DNA of 64,000 bases from Neobacillus niacini (lineage in GTDB: Bacteria > Bacillota > Bacilli > Bacillales > Cytobacillaceae). The notes beneath the pieces were generated by a model that had not been told where the DNA came from, did no database searches, and saw nothing but the letters and a program-made list of their open reading frames with translations. The position numbers and the translations under genes were made by a program. Location of the stretch: NCBI RefSeq assembly GCF_000759675.1, contig NZ_BAWM01000114.1, forward strand, positions 28,907 to 92,906, in the 5' to 3' direction. Shown in pieces: positions 61,199 through 64,000 of this stretch; the stretch's first letter is position 1, and every line of letters begins with the position of its first letter.

Positions 61199-61345
61199 TA
61201 GGCAGGTCTCCTGACTTGCGAATCACCAGTTGGTTATCCCTTCCCATGTTAAAAACACAGTGGATAATTTATAACCTTCCTTCTCGCTTACAGTGGCGGG
61301 ACCGTGTTGGACTTTCACCAACTTCCCTCTTAGTCTCAAATGAAT
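61199..61345 (-). ncRNA. cobalamin riboswitch (AdoCbl-type leader)
   Basis: On the minus strand the conserved core is complete. It has GGGAAGTTGGTGAAAGTCC, then ACACGGTCCCGCCACTGTAA, and the 3' B12 box AAGTCAGGAGACCTGCC at 61201-61217. When coenzyme B12 binds, the leader shuts off the downstream uptake and salvage operon. Boundaries are approximate. Confidence 0.95.
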
Positions 61346-61403
61346 CTTACTCATATCATTTAAGAAACCTATTTGTCTAGTATTCATTTTTTGTTATAAA
61401 AGC

Positions 61404-61432
61404 TATTATAGAAGAGTTTTCTTCCTTTGTAA
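61404..61432 (-). promoter_or_regulatory. sigma-A promoter of the B12 riboswitch operon
   Basis: On the minus strand TTTACA, exactly 17 bp, then TATAAT, placed about 60 bp upstream of the riboswitch core. Confidence 0.7.
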
Positions 61433-61472
61433 ACTATTTCTAGTATAACACTGGAACAGACATAGCAGATTA

Positions 61473-61685
61473 TCATAAAGACACTTTATCTTTATATTTA
61501 AATGTTTTTGGAGATAACCCATAAAACCTTTTAAATGTTTTTAGAAAATAACTTTTACTTTCAAATCCTAATTCATATGCTATCTGTTCTACTGACTTTA
61601 TCGAATGATCAAGTAATTCTATTGCTTTTTCCATCTTAACTCTTGTCACATATTCAACAAAACCTTCTCCCGTTTCCTTCTTTTT
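61473..61685 (-). pseudogene. truncated AraC-family regulator (C-terminal HTH only)
   Basis: About 70 codons on the minus strand after an in-frame TGA read the second half of an AraC-type DNA-binding domain: TGEGFVEYVTRVKMEKAIEL, then IKSVEQIAYELGFESKSYFL, and KTFKRFYGLSPKTFK before the stop. The first HTH and the whole sensor domain are missing, and no start with a ribosome site is present. AraC regulators often accompany iron or corrinoid uptake loci, so this may be a lost local regulator (inference). Confidence 0.75.
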
Positions 61686-61856
61686 TCAGTGTGAGTATTT
61701 TAGGTCTTGTGATTCTCTCCTCTGCAAATTTGGCATACAAAAGAATTCTAAGTAAACAAGAAAAATTAAGCGCATAAAGAACCAGTTTTTGTTTCCCGTT
61801 TAAACCAACACTGAATGTGTAAAATAAATTCAAATCATGCCTTTTTCCGGCAAAAC

Positions 61857-61902
61857 AAAAAACACTCACAAACGTTGATTTACAACATTTGTGAGTGTTT
61901 TT
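61857..61902. terminator. strong hairpin, probably a bidirectional terminator
   Basis: Stem AAAACACTCACAAA / TTTGTGAGTGTTTT followed by TTTTGT on the plus strand and TTTTT on the minus strand. Confidence 0.65.
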
Positions 61903-62076
61903 GTAATTAAATATGTAGCTATGAGCGATATTTTAATTTGAATTTATTAGGTGTGTCATTTAGATTGATTTTATAGAATTTCATGGAAAGTTTACGGGGA
62001 GATATATCTGAAAAAATTATTTCTACCTAGAACAAATTAAACCAAATAGCATATCCTAACAATAGGTAGTACACCA

Positions 62077-62110
62077 TAAAAAAGACCGTGACCCGAACGT
62101 CACGGTCAAA
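62077..62110 (-). terminator. terminator downstream of the DUF2642-like gene
   Basis: Perfect stem GACCGTGAC / GTCACGGTC; on the minus strand it is followed by T6. Confidence 0.8.
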
Positions 62111-62125
62111 AACATTGCTTTAGGT

Positions 62126-62178
62126 GAATGAATAATCCATCCTCGTCTGCAAACACAGGGTGGATTATTCTTTTTGTT
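62126..62178 (+). repeat. hairpin of unknown role
   Basis: GAATAATCCA and TGGATTATTC enclose about 30 bases, with TTTTTG after the right arm on the plus strand. No plus-strand gene ends here, so it could terminate an unseen short transcript or be part of a small RNA. Confidence 0.4.
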
Positions 62179-62258
62179 TATATTGACAAAACATGTGGAC
62201 ACCACTCTTTCTTCTACTTAATGTTGAGTGAATTAATATCTCAAGTTTCAAATCGTTG

Positions 62259-62936
62259 TTACGGTAGTTGTATCGTTTTGATATGCTCTACATTTCGATA
62301 TATCCGTTCCCCTTCGGCTGTTATAAGAGTTATTTTGTTATTTCGAATCTTTTGGAGTACGCCTATTTTTTCAGTATGGTCTCCACCATCAATAATCACA
62401 AGTTGATTTTCCAACCTTTTCAACTGTTCATCAAAAGATCTGGCTAAAGGAGTGGACATCGGCACAAGTGGTAGATTTTCCTTGTCTAAGGAATACGGTG
62501 TTGTATTAGGAGAATACGGAATTAGCCATTTAACATGATTCATCGAAATAAACATCGTTTTGTACACAGGGGAGTGAAAGACAAAATAGTCGTTCATAAT
62601 GCTGGTTAAATAGCCATGAATGGATTTATTCCCCGTCACATAAATCTGGGTAAACAAACCTTTAGCAACCGTTAATGCTTTTCGAAAGGATATGACATCC
62701 GTTTCAATCGGTTTTTCTGCAGGAGGGTTATTATTTAAATCTTCTTCCTCTAAACTAGTTTCTTTCAATCTTTGAACATGATTAAATGGAATGTAGAGGA
62801 AGGAATGATTTTTACCATCGTAAATGACAATGATGTCAAGCCCACAATCTAACAGGATTCCCTTGTGAAAAATTCCTCCTGAAAGTTCAACATCAATTTT
62901 TTTTCCTATCAAATCAACAAAATCTATAAGCATCAT
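62259..62936 (-). CDS. DUF2642-like protein with two to three beta-barrel repeats
   Basis: A 225-residue protein from the ATG at 62936 with AAAGGAG upstream (the next codon is also ATG and is equally possible). Three related segments recur: KIDVELSGGIFHKGILLDCG with YIPFNHVQRL, TQIYVTGNKSIHGYLTSIMN with FISMNHVKWL, and ENQLVIIDGGDHTEKIGVLQ with IYRNVEHIKTI. This Sm-like beta pattern is seen in Bacillus spore-coat-associated DUF2642 proteins. It follows arsB by 26 bp, perhaps cotranscribed. The family call is tentative. Confidence 0.55.
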   Translation of the reverse strand: MMLIDFVDLIGKKIDVELSGGIFHKGILLDCGLDIIVIYDGKNHSFLYIPFNHVQRLKETSLEEEDLNNNPPAEKPIETDVISFRKALTVAKGLFTQIYVTGNKSIHGYLTSIMNDYFVFHSPVYKTMFISMNHVKWLIPYSPNTTPYSLDKENLPLVPMSTPLARSFDEQLKRLENQLVIIDGGDHTEKIGVLQKIRNNKITLITAEGERIYRNVEHIKTIQLP

Positions 62937-62961
62937 AATTCTCCTTTTTTTCTCAAATGTC

Positions 62962-64000
62962 TTATCGTGAAAGAGTGCCGCCAAAAAGCCAAGAAACCCA
63001 ATAATATAAAACGACTAAGGTAAACAATGTCGCAGGTGGTATGACGACGACTGTGATTTTTATATACTGCAACCAACTGATCATTACTTTCCCTTTCCTT
63101 ACGATATGCATCCACATCAGCGTGGCAAGTGTTCCCATTGGAAGCAGTAACGATCCCATGTCGCTGCCTATGACGTTCGCCAGATAGGCAATTTTCAATT
63201 CGAGTAAACTTAGATCCATATTCATTAACGTGAGTGTTCCAACCATGAGAGCTGGGTGATTATTAAAAATATTGGAGAGTACAGAAAGTAGGGTACCCAT
63301 CATGACACTCGCATGGAGCAGGCTACCAGAAACCATTGGCTTCATGAAAGTGATCAACCAGTCTGTTAAACCAATGTTATTCAGACCGTAAATAATGACA
63401 TACATACAGAAAGCGAAAACGATAATATACCAAGGTGTTTTTTTCAGCATATCACCTGGAGGTATTTTTAAATAAGCCCATCTCCATCCTAAAAGAACAA
63501 GCGAGCCGATAACAGCCATAAGAGAAACGGGAATGTTCACAAACGAAGCGACAAAGAGACTACAACGGACAGCAAATACGAATAGAAGAACATTTCGCAT
63601 AAATCTAGAACGAGCTTTTTCCGAAGTATGCTGAATTCCTAGACGTGTTTTAAGTGGGTGGTAGGTAGAACTTGACAGACCCGAAACATTTGTAGGAACG
63701 GTTTTTGGTAACTCTTTTTTAAAGCGAAGAAACAAGAACCAAGTTAACAGTAGTAATCCTAGAGTAGCAGGAACAAACATCATCGCCGTATGCAACCATA
63801 AATCCATATGGACGATTTTTAGAGCGATCAAATTTACAATGTTACTTACACCAATTGGAGCACTTGAAGCAGTCGCAATTAAGGCTCCAGACAGCAAATA
63901 CGGAATTTTTTGACGATTTTTTAAGCCCATGTTGTTTAATAACATGACTAGTATGGGGGTTGTAATTAAAATACTCCCGTCGTTATTAAAAAAGAGTGTC
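62962..64000 (-). CDS. ArsB-type arsenite efflux permease, N-terminus off the right edge
   Basis: Partial ion transporter of the ArsB/NhaD superfamily; the frame is open past the edge, beginning with TLFFNNDGSILITTPILVML. The visible 345 residues include the signature regions SAPIGVSNIVNLIAL, NNIGLTDW, NIFNNHPALMVG and GSDMGSLLLPMGTLATLMW, where ArsB proteins place conserved Asn/Asp residues, with about nine membrane helices. ArsB proteins expel arsenite and antimonite driven by proton motive force or by ArsA. No arsR or arsC gene is seen in the window. Confidence 0.85.
   Translation of the reverse strand, partial: TLFFNNDGSILITTPILVMLLNNMGLKNRQKIPYLLSGALIATASSAPIGVSNIVNLIALKIVHMDLWLHTAMMFVPATLGLLLLTWFLFLRFKKELPKTVPTNVSGLSSSTYHPLKTRLGIQHTSEKARSRFMRNVLLFVFAVRCSLFVASFVNIPVSLMAVIGSLVLLGWRWAYLKIPPGDMLKKTPWYIIVFAFCMYVIIYGLNNIGLTDWLITFMKPMVSGSLLHASVMMGTLLSVLSNIFNNHPALMVGTLTLMNMDLSLLELKIAYLANVIGSDMGSLLLPMGTLATLMWMHIVRKGKVMISWLQYIKITVVVIPPATLFTLVVLYYWVSWLFGGTLSR

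Larger units (their letters stand above)
61686..62258. other. 573-bp gap with three hairpins, no supported gene
   Basis: It holds the hairpins at 61857, 62077 and 62126. A 71-codon minus-strand frame at 61654-61869 shows no family resemblance and overlaps the AraC remnant; it is probably decayed sequence. Confidence 0.5.

Noticed and set aside
61654..61869. 71-codon minus-strand frame upstream of the AraC remnant
   Set aside because: Overlaps the remnant in another frame, has no clear ribosome site, and its translation does not continue the AraC domain.

Overview
The window is a low-GC, AT-rich chromosomal segment from a spore-forming Bacillaceae bacterium, probably Bacillus or Neobacillus-like (inference). 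The support is strong AGGAGG-type ribosome sites with frequent TTG/GTG starts, a class IV PhaR/PhaC polyhydroxyalkanoate synthase, the CcpN/PPDK regulatory pair, FbpB, YolD-like and DUF1450 small proteins, a LysM-GH18 spore-type hydrolase, and tRNA-Ile/tRNA-Gly. Most genes are on the minus strand. No rRNA, CRISPR array, prophage or complete insertion sequence was seen.

Layout. (1) 1-6.8 kb: a minus-strand operon (divergent urocanase, HisC-like aminotransferase, D-2-hydroxyacid dehydrogenase, sodium:solute symporter cut by the left edge) behind a textbook -24/-12 sigma-54 promoter, with a divergent PAS/AAA+/Fis activator. (2) 6.8-15 kb: D-Ala-D-Ala carboxypeptidase, LysM-GH18 hydrolase, the Hen1/Pnkp RNA-repair pair and a DnaD-domain protein. 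(3) 15.6-19.6 kb: thiolase, a fragment of a B12-dependent mutase, a CxxC mini-protein, a phasin-like protein, PhaC and PhaR. (4) 19.7-28.2 kb: a long acyl-CoA operon: SDR, acyl-CoA dehydrogenase, two hot-dog hydratase subunits, EtfB/EtfA, biotin carboxylase, biotin carrier and carboxyltransferase. (5) 28.4-40.5 kb: a catabolic island with cupin, SDRs, LysR, two near-duplicate MFS carriers, two near-duplicate Fe(II)/2-oxoglutarate dioxygenases, an alpha/beta hydrolase, an acyl-CoA ligase and a 51-residue zinc-ribbon protein.

The most striking signal is in regions 4-5. Six promoters carry the same 67-bp element with fixed internal spacing: a -10 hexamer, 19 bp, then an AT-rich palindrome of the LysR T-N11-A type. 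A seventh, degenerate copy is also present. They tie the island and the acyl-CoA operon into one apparent regulon, probably controlled by the LysR gene at 30.0 kb. My reading (inference) is a pathway that imports an unknown acid or ester, hydrolyses and oxygenates it, activates it to a CoA thioester, and feeds it through acyl-CoA oxidation, hydration and carboxylation next to a PHA storage locus.

(6) 40.7-48.7 kb: LysR plus YeiH-type exporter; a remarkable HTH protein whose body is a degenerate F1-ATPase beta subunit; a SUV3-like RNA helicase; a small DUF5370-like protein; a PQQ-sugar-dehydrogenase-like beta-propeller. (7) 48.8-55.9 kb: PPDK, its regulatory protein and CcpN; two tRNAs; small Bacillus-type proteins; an AlkD-like protein; a VOC protein. 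(8) 56-61.4 kb: a cobalamin-riboswitch operon for B12/cobinamide uptake and salvage, including an ABC ATPase-CbiZ fusion. (9) 61.4-64 kb: a truncated AraC gene, a DUF2642-like protein and an ArsB-type arsenite exporter cut by the right edge.
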